From Selaginella tamariscina (taxonomy: Eukaryota > Streptophyta > Lycopodiopsida > Selaginellales > Selaginellaceae): a stretch of DNA of 64,000 nucleotides. Made by a program: the position numbers and the translations under genes. The notes beneath the pieces were generated by a model. It saw nothing but the letters and a program-made list of their open reading frames with translations, ran no database searches and was not told the origin of the DNA. Every line of letters starts with the position of its first letter. The stretch's first letter is position 1. Shown in pieces: positions 53,314-64,000 of the stretch. Where the stretch lies: positions 105,224-169,223 of the forward strand of contig PUQB01000198.1 of NCBI GenBank assembly GCA_003024785.1, in the 5' to 3' direction.

Positions 53314-55010
53314 AACATTATAAATACAATTAATATTATTAACATTATCTATTAACTAAAGATACTTACACATCACCAACTGAGAGCCTTGGGTAGCTTT
53401 CAATTGTGTATCCCCGGTTTTCTAAGTTTTCCATGCCTTTATTCGATTGCCAATAAGATAACGCAAAATCTCTATGAGAACCTAGTAAAGTTATTAAGTA
53501 TTAATCCACATATTAAGTAGTATTATAATTAGTATATTAAGTGTTAATCCACATTAAGTATTATTATTATCATATTAATGTTCCTAACTTACATATAAAA
53601 GATATTTCTTGAAGTGATCCTATTTATTAAAACATTACCAGATTAACCTTATGGTACTTTATTATTTATGAAACATTATTCAAATAATTGATACTATTTA
53701 GATATGCTTAATTTGTTTAATATATAAAAATTAAAATATACCAACAGTGTACAAATTTTTACATCCACTTAATATACTAAACTCATTAACTATGTATTTT
53801 TACATCTACAAAATTAAATGTAAAAAACCTAAATAATATTTTAAAATAATAACGCATAACAAGTTTTGACTAAAAGTAAAGGTCAGTCTAAATGTTGAGA
53901 ATTTTCCCATATATTTAATTATTTATTTAACTATATAACCTATAAAGATCTAATTTCTATATTGCTCTTAAACAAAAGCTATATGTTATTGAATATATTA
54001 TATATTTAGAAGCACAAGTGATATGCGTTTCTTTATTGTTCCTACATTATATTAGTGTACACATAATACATATATACACACATGTAGTATCTGTATATAC
54101 CTGAAGCAAAGTTTAATGTAGAATCCGTAGTTTGAAGCTTGTGTAGTGGGATCCAAAACGTAATAAAAGAGTTTGTATCAATGGGAACCATGTTTAAATC
54201 TGAATGCCAATTTGTTACACCAAATCCAGGAAGTTTAATAAAAAGACAATCTTGATATAAACGAACCTACAGAAAATATATAATATATTTAACCAATATG
54301 TGTGTGTTGTGTGTGTGTGTAGAGAGAGAGAGAGAGATAATGTAAGAGAGATAACACAAAAAATATACGGTATAGTGTGTATATACATATTATAATATAT
54401 GTATATACATACTTATTGATATGCATAATATACATACTGATATAAAATATATATACTTAAATCGATTAATAAATTTAATATTATGTTTGCTTACTTTATT
54501 TGTACCAAGGAGTTCTGTAGCAGTTTGACACAAGAGAGGGTGGTAAACAAACTCCTTCACTTCACGAGATTTACGGTGTAGATTAAACATTTGGAGAAAT
54601 CCTACGTCATCGGTTCCCTGCTAGTGAAAGAAATTAATGAGTTTTACTATTATAATTAATTAAACCCAATTAATAAAATAAAGTGAGACTTAAAAAATGA
54701 TTAATAAAAGATTAATGAATATAACCTTGTTTTTGATAACTAATCTTGCTTGTTCCCACTCTGGATATGCGAAGGATCAAAACTGGGGCAAAGTATGGAT
54801 GCTCTGTGCTTGTAGGCCGCAAGTAATTCATCTTATTAAAAATAAATAAATAATAAATACACACACACACACATATCAATGTTTATCAATACCTTTGTTG
54901 CTTTTTCATTAGAGCTTGCTTTAGTTTTAGAACCTCGTTTCAGATAGCAAGCCCCTTAAACACAAGTGCCCTTTCCTTTCAAAATGTAATTGCTGCTCCA
55001 ATGGTGTGTT

Positions 55011-55081
<71 letters not shown>

Positions 55082-55689
55082 AAGAGAGGAGTATTTTCTG
55101 TTTATATAAACTAAAAATCAAGTATAATTGTCGTGAGTCTCTTACAAATAACAATAAATTGCATGATTATGCTCTCTCTCTCACACACACACACACACGT
55201 GCGCGCGTAGGAACATAAGAAGGCTACACATAAGTATATAGACAAATAGAGAGCCATCCGTGTGTGTGTGTGTGTGGAGAGAGAGAGTGAGAGGCCATGT
55301 GCCTTTGGGTATATGGTCTATACCACTCTCTCTCTCTCTCTATGTATATATGTGTGTGTGTAATATACACATTCGTACCTATTTGAATGCTTCTTTAATA
55401 ATTCGCCCTTAACCCGATTACTTGACCATGGTATGTGTTGCCTTGCCAAAATGCCCATTCCGGGCATATCCTGTAAACAAAGTATACATTTTGCACGTAC
55501 ATACGTACATACATATGTAACATACGTACGACGTACGTGCGTACGTGTGTCCAAATGTATTTGTACACACCGTCGTAATATTACCTTGAGATTGAGAGTA
55601 CGCAAATAAGAAGAGTTAAAAATATCATAAAGTAAAGGTTGCCCTAGCCGCCTGTAGGGTTTATCAAGGGTTGAGGGTTTAGGGTTCAT
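52706..55689 (-). CDS. Phytanoyl-CoA dioxygenase (PhyH) family protein
   Basis: Nine minus-strand exons (plus coordinates): 55585-55689, 55379-55470, 54893-54992, 54726-54831, 54495-54617, 54101-54266, 53370-53481, 53117-53216 and 52706-52852; about 350 residues. The family is Fe(II)/2-oxoglutarate dioxygenases. Seen here: LHFERKGHLCLRGLLSE (N-terminal PhyH pattern), GFLQMFNLHRKSREV, VRLYQDCLFIKLPG, NWHSDLNMVPIDTN with the H-x-D iron ligands, GSHRDFALSYW, GDV-TAHHGWTLHWA with the distal His, RTNMASSRFAWTISYFADG with a candidate 2-oxoglutarate Arg, and a C terminus ending LVYPQN. Substrate is unknown. Exons 3 and 4 each need one base to stay in frame, and the joints 2/3 and 3/4 are off phase by one, again beside short G/C runs. 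The first exon overlaps the p32 leader and is less certain than the rest. Confidence 0.85.
53049..53109. repeat. (TGTGCG)n microsatellite in a dioxygenase intron
   Basis: About ten six-base units in the last intron. Confidence 0.95.
53234..53310. repeat. (AC)n(AT)n microsatellite in a dioxygenase intron
   Basis: About 22 AC then 16 AT units. Confidence 0.95.
55013..55077. repeat. (GT)n(GA)n microsatellite in a dioxygenase intron
   Basis: About 16 GT then 16 GA units, ending about 20 bp before the acceptor of exon 3 (minus strand). Confidence 0.95.
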
Positions 55690-55690
55690 G
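55652..55690. promoter_or_regulatory. Telo-box cluster at the divergent start region
   Basis: TAGGGTTT at 55654-55661, AGGGTTT at 55674-55680 and TAGGGTT at 55680-55686 stand just before the p32 ATG. Telo-boxes (AAACCCTA in the other sense) are known plant promoter and leader elements that cooperate with tef or site II motifs. The same bases, read on minus, would encode the first residues of the dioxygenase (NPKPSTLDKPY). Confidence 0.6.
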
Positions 55691-57026
55691 GCTATGGCGT
55701 CTCGGATTCTGGGGAGTAGGATCTGCTTGGCGGCATCGGCATCCAGGCACGCAGCACGGCGCGCATTTCTTCCGGCGGTCAAGGAGCTATCCGCCGTTCG
55801 GATTCATCCGGTGTTCCCAGTCCGAGCCTTTGCATCTAAGTCTGGTGATGGTGGTCTCCTCAAAGTGCTCAAGTCCGAGATTGAGCACGAGAAAGGCGAG
55901 GGAGAGGCCGAGGTATGATGAATAGCCTTGTTTTAGCTGCATCGCAGCCCTTAAATCTTGTGTGCGTTTTACTGTAGAAACTCATTCTGCTCATATAATA
56001 GTTAATTTTAATAGAAATAATCATTGTGTTAGCTATCTCAATATTGTGGATATATACCACTTATTCATAGTTAATAGAAATAATCATTGTTAATTTTTCA
56101 AGGTTTTTTCTTGACAAAATGCATTGTTGTTCTATTGGGTTTTGATTCATATATATTTTTGTATATATTATATCTATCTACTGTGCATTTCTCTTCTTAT
56201 CTACTGCCTCTGAGCATTCAAAAATGGATGTTTCATTTATTTGTGTGAAGGATGTGAAGATGAAGCCGCCTACACCTTTCACACTTCATAACAAGCCTGG
56301 AACACAGGAAGTCATTCTTCGAAGGTCGTTATATGAACTATATCAATCAAATCATATACATATACTGAACAACTATTTTCTGCAGGTCGTACAACTCGGA
56401 GGACATAGCAGTGACGTGCGTGTTCAGGTTATCTCCCTATGACGAGCCGTTAGAAGAGGAGGAAGATGACGACGAGGTGTGTGTGTGTGTGTGTGAAATG
56501 GTGTTAACCATAGTTTATATTTGATTTTGATAGGAAACAGAGCAGCCTGTATCTCAGGAGGAGGTTCATATGAATGTTACCGTTGCCAAGGGTGCGGACT
56601 CACCTGTTCTGGAGATTAGCTGCACTTGCACTCAGGGTGATATCGATATTGAGAAGGTGTGTGTGTGTGTGTGTATAAACTAGACGGATTTCATTCCCTT
56701 CTATTTTACAGGTTTCTTATATCGAGAGCAAGAATTCTAAGGACGATGAAATGGCCTATGCCGGTCCAGAGTTCACGTAAGTTCACCGTTCAATAACATA
56801 ACGTATCATATGTGGTATTCAGACATTAAACGTATTCATATATATAAATATAAATGTACACAGAGAACTGGACGAGGATTTGCAGAAGCAGTTTAGGAAG
56901 TATTTAGAGGCCCGTGGCATAAACGAGGAGCTATGTAACTTCTTGGTTAACTACATGCCCGAGAAGGAGCGTCAAGAGTATATTCGCTGGCTGGAGAAGG
57001 TGGAGAGCTTTGTTCGCAAGCAGTAA
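55688..57026 (+). CDS. Mitochondrial p32/MAM33 (C1QBP) family protein
   Basis: Six exons: 55688-55912, 56251-56324, 56386-56476, 56534-56656, 56712-56776 and 56864-57026; they join in phase to 246 residues. The first ~50 residues (MAMASRILGSRICLAASASR, Arg/Ala/Ser-rich, few acidic) are a mitochondrial presequence. The mature protein has KPGTQEVILRRSYNSEDIAV, an acidic loop EEEEDDDE, FRLSPYD-type strands, VLEISCTCTQGD and a C-terminal helix pair QFRKYLEARGINEELCNFLV and WLEKVESFVRKQ, matching the trimeric doughnut-shaped p32 fold. Relatives act in mitochondrial translation and ribosome assembly. The gene is intact, unlike its neighbours. A second in-frame ATG lies at 55694. (GT)n runs begin exactly at the donors of exons 3 and 4. 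Confidence 0.92.
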
Positions 57027-57850
57027 AAGAAGAAAATCCGACATTTTTGAGGTATTTATTTACTTGTTTAGTTTTCCTCCAAAAATGATATGACTTTTGC
57101 ATATCTGACTTCAACTTAAATAATTAAATATTAAATATTGTTTATATATAAACTTCAGATTGTATATGTTATTCTTATTTGTAATGTGGATTTCATACAC
57201 TTTAATATTAATATATTTTTAAAAGAAGATTATATTTATACATAAAATTTATTATACTTAATAACATATAGAAATTACATAATAAATTTTATAAACTTCA
57301 AAGAGAATATACTTTGACAAATTAATTATAAAAGGTTAAAAAGCACAAATCATTTTTAATTTTGTTATAATAGTTATGCTAAAAATGTATTCTGTAAACT
57401 TTATGTAATATTTTTAATAAGGTATTATATAATTTTTTATATAACAAATGTTATTATTTTCTTTATCTTTGAAATAGAATAAAATAATAATATTACATAT
57501 ATACCCGAAATTTCTTTTTATTTGTGAAGCTTCAGTAATAAAAAAAAAATTTAACTTAATATTTAATTATAATACAAAATTAATTAAATATATTGCAATA
57601 TTGTATATTTAATTGATATTATTTCAATCTATTATAAGAAGACTATATATATAATATATTTCTATTTCATTATTCACTTTATTTTATTTTTTAATTCCCA
57701 ACATAAATAGGTACTGAATAATATCTGCTTATTATACTAATTATAGAAGTACATTTGAACATACTTTTAATTTAGCATATTTATAAACTAAAAAAATGAT
57801 TTAAGATATTTTTGAAGAATATGTAATAATAATAATAATATTATCGGAAA
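57027..57850. other. AT-rich intergenic DNA, no gene
   Basis: Very AT-rich with no open frame of note between p32 and STE24. Confidence 0.6.
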
Positions 57851-57851
57851 T

Positions 57852-57875
57852 TAGGGTTCTTGAGTGTTAGGGTTT
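57852..57875 (+). promoter_or_regulatory. Two telo-box motifs upstream of STE24
   Basis: TAGGGTT at 57852-57858 and TAGGGTTT at 57868-57875, 44-67 bases before the ATG, probably in the leader or core promoter. Confidence 0.5.
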
Positions 57876-57918
57876 TTGGCGCTCGCACTTCGCAGCGCGT
57901 TCAATCCGAGCGGCAGCT

Positions 57919-58423
57919 ATGGCGTTTCCTTACCTGGAGGCGGTTGTTGGTATGTATGTGAGCGGTGTGTGTATGTGTCTGAAATGAGGTTGTCCGCAAT
58001 CCAGCGTCTTCAAAATCCCTGCCGTTTCTTGGCAAAATCTGTGAAAAGCCCTTGCGTGATTATGATGTTTTGCAGGATTTATGATATTTATGTATTTCTT
58101 CGAGAGTTATCTTCATTACCGTCAATACAAGGCACTTCAGCTGCCGACTTTGCCTAACACTCTTAAAGGCGTTGTTAGCCAGGAGAAATTTGAGAAATCC
58201 CGTGCTTACAGTTTGGACAAAAGGTGTGTACGCATGACTACATAAGTTAACTTATTAACATGTACTGTTTTCTTGGGAATTACATATGGCATTTATGCAT
58301 ATGTTATGCTTTTCTGTTTTTTCTGTATATAAACTGTCAGGCCAAATGGATATAATGTCTAATTAAATAATACTTGACTCGATTTTAGTTCCTGAAAGTA
58401 TACTCTGTGTGTGTGTGATTGTT

Positions 58424-58493
<70 letters not shown>

Positions 58494-58803
58494 ATGTTGT
58501 ACACGTGCACACCTTTTGATCTTTGTTGTTTATAGTCGGTTTCAGTTCGTGCATTCAACGTGGAGTATCATTGAAGAGAGTGCTATTTTGCTGTCGAAGG
58601 CCTTGCCATGGGTTTGGCTGGTACGTGCGTGCGTTTTATCATTGTGCATATCATTTATAATATTTAGGAACTAACTATTCTGTGCTATGCAGAAATCAGA
58701 AGCGATTGTCATTCGCCTTGGTTTCAATCCGGACAATGAAATTGCCCATACACTCGCTTTTTCTTGCATTAATGACTATATGGAATCAAGTAAGCAATCA
58801 TAT

Positions 58804-58899
<96 letters not shown>

Positions 58900-60721
58900 T
58901 TAATATATATTACTGTAAAGTCGATCAGTATATAGTTTGTAGATACGTATTTAATATATCATATACAATATAGTATTATTAAGCTGTGTTCCTTTTCAAG
59001 GTTACCGAGTTACCTTTTGCATTGTACTCAACGTTTGTCATTGAAGAGCGTCATGGATTTAACAAGGTTTGCTGAACTAACTTTCTCGGTTTATCCTCCA
59101 TAATGGTTTGGAATTTTTACCAGCAAACACTGTACCTCTTCTTCAAGGACATGGCCCTTGGGATTGGCCTCATGCTCATCTTTGCACCACCTATTGTCTC
59201 AGCAATAATAATCATCGTTCAGTGTGTGTGTGTGTGTGTGTGAATTAAGGTTAATATAGTATCATAATTCTCATAATGATTTTTTCGTATGTTATTTTAT
59301 GGTGTTTTAATATGCACATCACCCCCTTTCTCTTAAAGCAGACGTCTACAAACACACGTACACGTAACGGTGTAATATGTATACAGAGATATATATCATA
59401 TACACATTTGTCCTTTTGCAGAGAAGTGGACCATATCTTGCAGTTTATTTATGGGGATTTACTTTTCTGCTTGGTCTCTTTATGATGGTTATATACCCAA
59501 TTGTCATTGCACCTCTCTTCAATAAATTCACACCGGTAAGTGGTCAATAGTGTAGCATAGTTATGTGACATATGTATAAAAGTTAAGTTTTGTAGATAGA
59601 TTTATAACATTATATCTAATGTTATATACAGTTACCTGAAGGCTCCTTGAGAAAGCAAATTGAGGATTTGGCATCTTCTTTGAAATTTCCGTTGAAGAAA
59701 CTTTTTGTTATCGACGGATCAATTAGGAGTAGCCACAGTAATGTAAGCGCTAACTCACACACGCACAGAGAGAGATGTTCTAATAGGTAAATATGTTACT
59801 TGGCAGGCATACATGTACGGTTTTTTCAACAGCAAACGCATTGTGCTTTATGACACGCTTGTTCAGCAGGTAATTTTTGATATGTTTCACATATGCATAT
59901 GTGTATGGTTATACATGTAATATCCGTCTGCTTATTCATTTCCAGTGCAAAAATGAAGAAGAAGTTGTGGCAGTCATTGCTCACGAGCTAGGCCATTGGA
60001 AACTTAATCATACGATCATCTCATTCATTGCAGCACAGGTCTATATAATAAAAACATACAATATAGTATAATATGATACATTTCGATAATCGTGTAATAT
60101 GGAGTATTTTATATTTATGTTATCTTATATTGCTGTTGCAGGTTCTCACGCTAGGCCAATGCGTGGGATACATGTTTGTTCGGAATTCAAAAGACTTGTT
60201 TAAGAGCTTTGGTTTTACTTCCCAGCCAGTGCTTATTGGTTTAATGCTCTTCCAGGTAGATAGAGAGAGTGAGAAAGATACATGCCATAGACTTAAATAT
60301 ATCCATAAACAGCTTCTGTCGTATAGAAACAGGCTGTGATACTAATACTATTTCTTTGTGTAGCATACGGTCACGCCTCTCATGCACCTCGCAAGTTTTT
60401 TGATGAATCTCGTCAGCCGTGCATTTGAATTCCAGGTCTCAGTACACACATATATACATATTTGATTTTAACACACACGCACGCACACACAAACTTGCTG
60501 TACACACACACACGCTCACAGATGCTGGGTATTTACAGGCGGATGCATTTGCGGGAAAGCTGGGATATTCTGCACCACTACGTGCGGGTTTGATAAAGCT
60601 GCAGGAAGAGAACCTATCTGCAATGAACACTGATCCATGGTACTCTGCATATCATTACTCGCATCCCCCACTTGTGGAGAGGCTGGCTGCTCTCGACAAG
60701 ATCCAAAAAAAAAGCTCCTGA
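57919..60721 (+). CDS. STE24: CAAX prenyl protease 1 (STE24, M48 family)
   Basis: Thirteen exons: 57919-57949, 58076-58223, 58536-58620, 58693-58789, 59001-59066, 59124-59222, 59422-59535, 59632-59742, 59807-59869, 59946-60038, 60142-60255, 60364-60435 and 60539-60721; about 424 residues, the family's usual length. It is a multi-pass ER zinc protease that removes the last three residues of prenylated CAAX proteins. Motifs: [38 protein letters not shown], the zinc motif HELGHW (about 59983-60000) in [16 protein letters not shown], and [13 protein letters not shown] with the third ligand Glu. The C terminus KKSS resembles the ER-retention dilysine type. Two junctions are off by one: exon 4 ends with an extra A before GTAAGC, and exon 6 ends CAG directly before TGTGTG, lacking the donor G. 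Confidence 0.92.
58430..58490. repeat. (AT)n microsatellite, about 30 units
   Basis: Uninterrupted AT repeat in the second STE24 intron. Confidence 0.95.
58804..58896. repeat. (TA)n(GA)n microsatellite
   Basis: About 11 TA then 36 GA units in STE24 intron 4, starting about 14 bases after the donor. Confidence 0.95.
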
Positions 60722-62422
60722 ACATCTTCCACGCTACTCGGGGAGGACGTGTACATTAGCTGAGGTTGTCAATTTATGAACTTATTTTTGACATACATAT
60801 ACGGTTGTGTGTGTGTGTGTGTGTGTGTGTTTCCATTTTGCCTACGTACTCTCCCTCACTCTCGTTGTACAAACTGTCATTTTCAGGTATGTAGTATTTT
60901 TTGTCGAGTTATTTTGTTGCAATTCTATCATACTAATTGGTAAATTATTTATTTCTTAAACTGTTTTGTTTATTTAAATCAATCAATTAATTAATAGACA
61001 ACACGGAGAATCCAAGAATATCTCCTGGAATAAACTTTAATTAACAAAGACACTATTATTATTGACGTTAGAAAGGAGCACTATATAAAATCCCTTATTT
61101 CGGTTCATTTATCATATAAGAAAACAATGTAGTCCTAAATATATTATGTGGGTTTAAATTTTAATTTTAGAAAATATAATGAATAATATTATGGCTTATT
61201 GATATTTAGGTTTTAAGAAGCAATTATTTAAAATTAAGAAATGCTTTAAAATTATAAAATATGAAGGACCAAGCAGCCAGTTATGTGTTAAAGTTGTTTG
61301 ATGTGAACTAAAACGTTTCACAAAAATCTTATACTTTATTACAGTTTATCACATGTATGTGTATAATATTTTTTAAAATTATGAGTTTTTATTTTTATTT
61401 TTTTTTATGTATTTATGTTATTTACATAACATGTGTATCATATAATAACTGTTCTGTGTATGTATTACTGAAATAACTGGTTAAAATTATTTGTCAATAC
61501 AAAAAACACACACAGCACAAAATATTTAACGTTGGTGTGTTTTATATTGATTGGGAGAGACACACACAAGGTTGGCATACTCTGTTGGGTGTGTATCTTA
61601 TTATTATTTTTTTATTATTATCAATATATATACATGTTATTACATATACGAGAGAGCCTCTAGTTTTAGAGAGGCGGCACTTTTTAAAATCATTAATTTG
61701 TTCATTTAAATGTTCAGATACTGTACTGCCCAAATGTATTCGCTGGAGTTGTAATTTAATAAACTATAATTTAGACGGTTCCGTTACATTATAATTCTTT
61801 TAAGTTTTAACGTTATTATTGGTTGGACACATAGATTGGATTAATAAAATTATGTAACTTAAATATGACTTTGTAATATTTTCTTTAGTTTACAAATGTT
61901 TTGCAAAAACAATATTCCTATGCTTGTTTTTCATCTTGTTTTTTTTATTCATGAGCCTATTTTAAATGTATTTATAAATTATCCACAACACACACACACA
62001 CACACATATATACTTGTATATATTCTATCAGAAAGCCATTTATTTAACTTGTTAAATAACATACGCATAGACATGCTTACATACGTGGCGAGTGAGTATG
62101 TCCACACGTACAATTAAATAAGAAATCGTTTATTTAAATAGGGTTACACCATAATTTATATCTTGGTGATATATAAATAAATAAATAAAGAATTTTTGTT
62201 CAGATATTGACCCATTATAACAACCTATTTTAATGTCGGTTCTTTCTTGGTGACAGAATTTATACTCAATAATAATTCAAATTTAAACTATAAAAATGTT
62301 AAATTTAATTTTTACGTTTCAAATTATTTAAAAAAAAAAAAAAGGAATATACTGATGCATGTTGGACTTTTATTTTACACACTTAGAAACTATATATGTG
62401 TCAAAATGTAGACATGTATATG
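60722..62422. other. Intergenic AT-rich DNA, no gene
   Basis: A (GT)n run lies at about 60806-60831 in the likely STE24 3' UTR. Short frames at 61.5-62.1 kb have no coding character. Confidence 0.55.
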
Positions 62423-62437
62423 TAGGGTTTGAGGGAA

Positions 62438-63617
62438 ATGGGAAGAGCGGAGCTTCTGCGTGGTGATGCGGAGCGAGCTGCTTACGGATTGCTGTATGAT
62501 CCTGGTAAGTAATATGTATTTCCATCACAATGTGCGTGCGTGCGTGTGTGTATGCGTGTGTATTTTGTGCGTGTGAACTGGGGTTATGTGCAGCCCGTCC
62601 CCAGTAAGAGCTTCATAGAGAAGGGTACATTGACATTGGTAATGGGATCTACCGGGTACGAATGGGAGATCGAGTTCGAGCCCATTTCTGGCAACTGTAG
62701 TATGATTCGTCTGGCAGCCGCTGGATGGCATGCTTTCTGCTCTTACAATCTGGTATGTCCCAATACACACACACATCAATGCATACTCATTAATATACAC
62801 ATTTTGTATATGTGTGTGTGTGTGTGTATATATCGGAACGAGTGATAATTAATTAAAATTTGGTATTAAAATTTGGTTAATTGGCAAATATTAAATACCA
62901 AGAAAAAAAACATGTATTTAAAGAAAGTTTATATATACCAAATCATGTATATAAATGGAATGCATTAACCTGAAGGTCTTTTTTAATTTACATCCTCTTA
63001 ATGGATATAAAATCATTAAAATAATTAACTTAATTAACTATGATTAAGAAAGGGGGCTGGATTGTGAAAACTAACCTAATACATCAATATATACATATAC
63101 AACATATAAGAGATGCTTACATGCTCATGTGTGTATCTCTCTCTCTTTCTGTGTGTGTGTGTGTGTGTGTGTCTGGATGTATACACATTCGTATAAACAA
63201 GATTCTTCTCTTCACTTCGTATAGATCCCCAGACAATACATATATTATGTGCTAATGTGTGTGTGTATGTCTATATATATATATAGGTATGTAGCTTGAC
63301 GAGAGAGAGAGAGAGAGAGAGAGACATTTGTACCCATAAACACATATACATATATAAGTGCGTGTAGATATATACACACACAGACGTGTGATATTATGTA
63401 ACTGCATGCACGCACGCACGCCTAACAGCGTGTGTGTATATTCCAGATTGTTCCTGGGGATTGCATTGTTTTCGAGCTGAAGTCGGGAAAGAGGTTCTCT
63501 GTATTGATATTTGGTGGGGATGGGATCGAGAAGGAGGTGAGTAAGAGAATTACATGGCCACACGACGAGCCCGTGTTCATCACAAGAATCCCCATCTGCC
63601 CATCAAGTAGTTTATGA
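62438..63617 (+). CDS. Small B3-domain protein (REM/AP2-B3 type)
   Basis: Three exons are proposed: 62438-62504, 62594-62752 and 63447-63617, about 130 residues. Exons 2 and 3 give a single B3 DNA-binding domain: KGTLTLVMGSTGYEWEIEFE, then AAAGWHAFCSYNL, then VPGDCIVFELKSGKRFSVLI, with the W-x-x-F strand, the G-W-x-x-F helix and the L-x-x-G-D-x-x-x-F-E-L motif. No second domain is seen, so it is a short, B3-only protein of the REM kind, probably nuclear. Exon 1 (MGRAELLRGDAERAAYGLLY) is open and has a good donor, but it joins exon 2 out of phase; either a base is missing or the true start lies elsewhere. The telo-box TAGGGTTT is at 62423-62430, eight bases before the ATG. Confidence 0.75.
63302..63324. 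repeat. (GA)n microsatellite in the B3 gene intron
   Basis: About 11 GA units in the second intron, near other short GT runs (63149-63171, 63258-63266). Confidence 0.85.
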
Positions 63618-64000
63618 ATGTAATATATTTTAAATATATACGGTTTCATTTATTAATGTATTTATATATAATATACATATATATATAGCATATATAAACA
63701 TGTACACGTATTTATGCATACTGTATTTACACGTATACATGCACATTATAGAGGAGCTTTCTCGCAGCTTGTATTATCTATACGTTTTTTCTGCTTTCAA
63801 TGTTTGTAAGTTTAGTTTATTAAATTCTTGAATTAATTTGTTTAATATAATAGAATATTTAAATAGGAACTTCCACATAAGTGAAATTCGAATAATTGAG
63901 TTAACTATTTATAATTTTATTAAAAAAAAAGCATAAGAAAACAAAAGAATAATAAAAAAGTATCACTCCAGAAGCCAAGTGAGCATTTGATGAATTATAA
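63618..64000. other. AT-rich DNA after the B3 gene, no gene
   Basis: Low-complexity ATAT and ACAT sequence; no open frame of note up to the window end. Confidence 0.55.

Noticed and set aside
53030..53345. Minus-strand frames rich in Cys-Val and Ile-Tyr
   Set aside because: They are translations of (AC)n and (AT)n repeats fused to part of a real dioxygenase exon.
58682..58935. Frames ending in long Arg-Glu repeats
   Set aside because: Read-through from STE24 exon 4 into the (GA)n microsatellite of the next intron; not protein-coding.

Overview
The window is nuclear DNA of a land plant. The evidence is spliced genes with GT-AG introns of roughly 60-500 bp, plant-type protein families (SR140/RRC1-type splicing factor, Nudix hydrolase with a transit-like leader, B3 domain, P- and PLS-class PPR repeats, F-box) and several Ty3/Gypsy LTR retroelements. 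The chromovirus type and the PLS PPR remnant fit a seedless plant (bryophyte, lycophyte or fern) better than a flowering plant. That is an inference and no species is claimed.

Region 1-42.6 kb is mostly retroelement graveyard. 1.3-6.2 kb holds decayed plus-strand integrase, RNase H-like and gag pieces, with a minus-strand fragment of another element embedded at 4.5-5.4 kb. A 1.1 kb foldback element lies at 6.9-8.0 kb, followed by 64-bp tandem repeats. 10.1-23.9 kb is a chromodomain Gypsy element (plus strand) whose 5' LTR was split by a second LTR element (10555-18602, coding on minus). That inner element carries gag, two zinc knuckles, an aspartic protease and an unrecognised coiled-coil ORF, but no reverse transcriptase, RNase H or integrase that I can find. 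A truncated relative lies at 28.8-32.9 kb. 35.2-40.0 kb is a second full-length Gypsy element with very short LTRs. Between them are a broken F-box locus (25.1-26.9 kb), a P-class PPR fragment (27.1-28.1 kb) and a PLS-class PPR pseudogene (33.2-34.1 kb).

Region 42.6-63.6 kb is gene-rich and spaced by AT-rich DNA and microsatellites: a Nudix hydrolase (+), SR140 (+, 22 exons), a phytanoyl-CoA dioxygenase family gene (-), a mitochondrial p32/MAM33 protein (+), the CAAX protease STE24 (+) and a small B3-domain protein (+). The dioxygenase and p32 genes are head to head, and their start codons overlap on opposite strands. TAGGGTT telo-box motifs sit in the leaders of all the plus-strand genes.

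A window-wide oddity is that otherwise well conserved exons are repeatedly broken by what looks like the loss of one base, usually in a short G or C run. This suggests homopolymer undercalling in the assembly, and pseudogene calls here should be made with that in mind.
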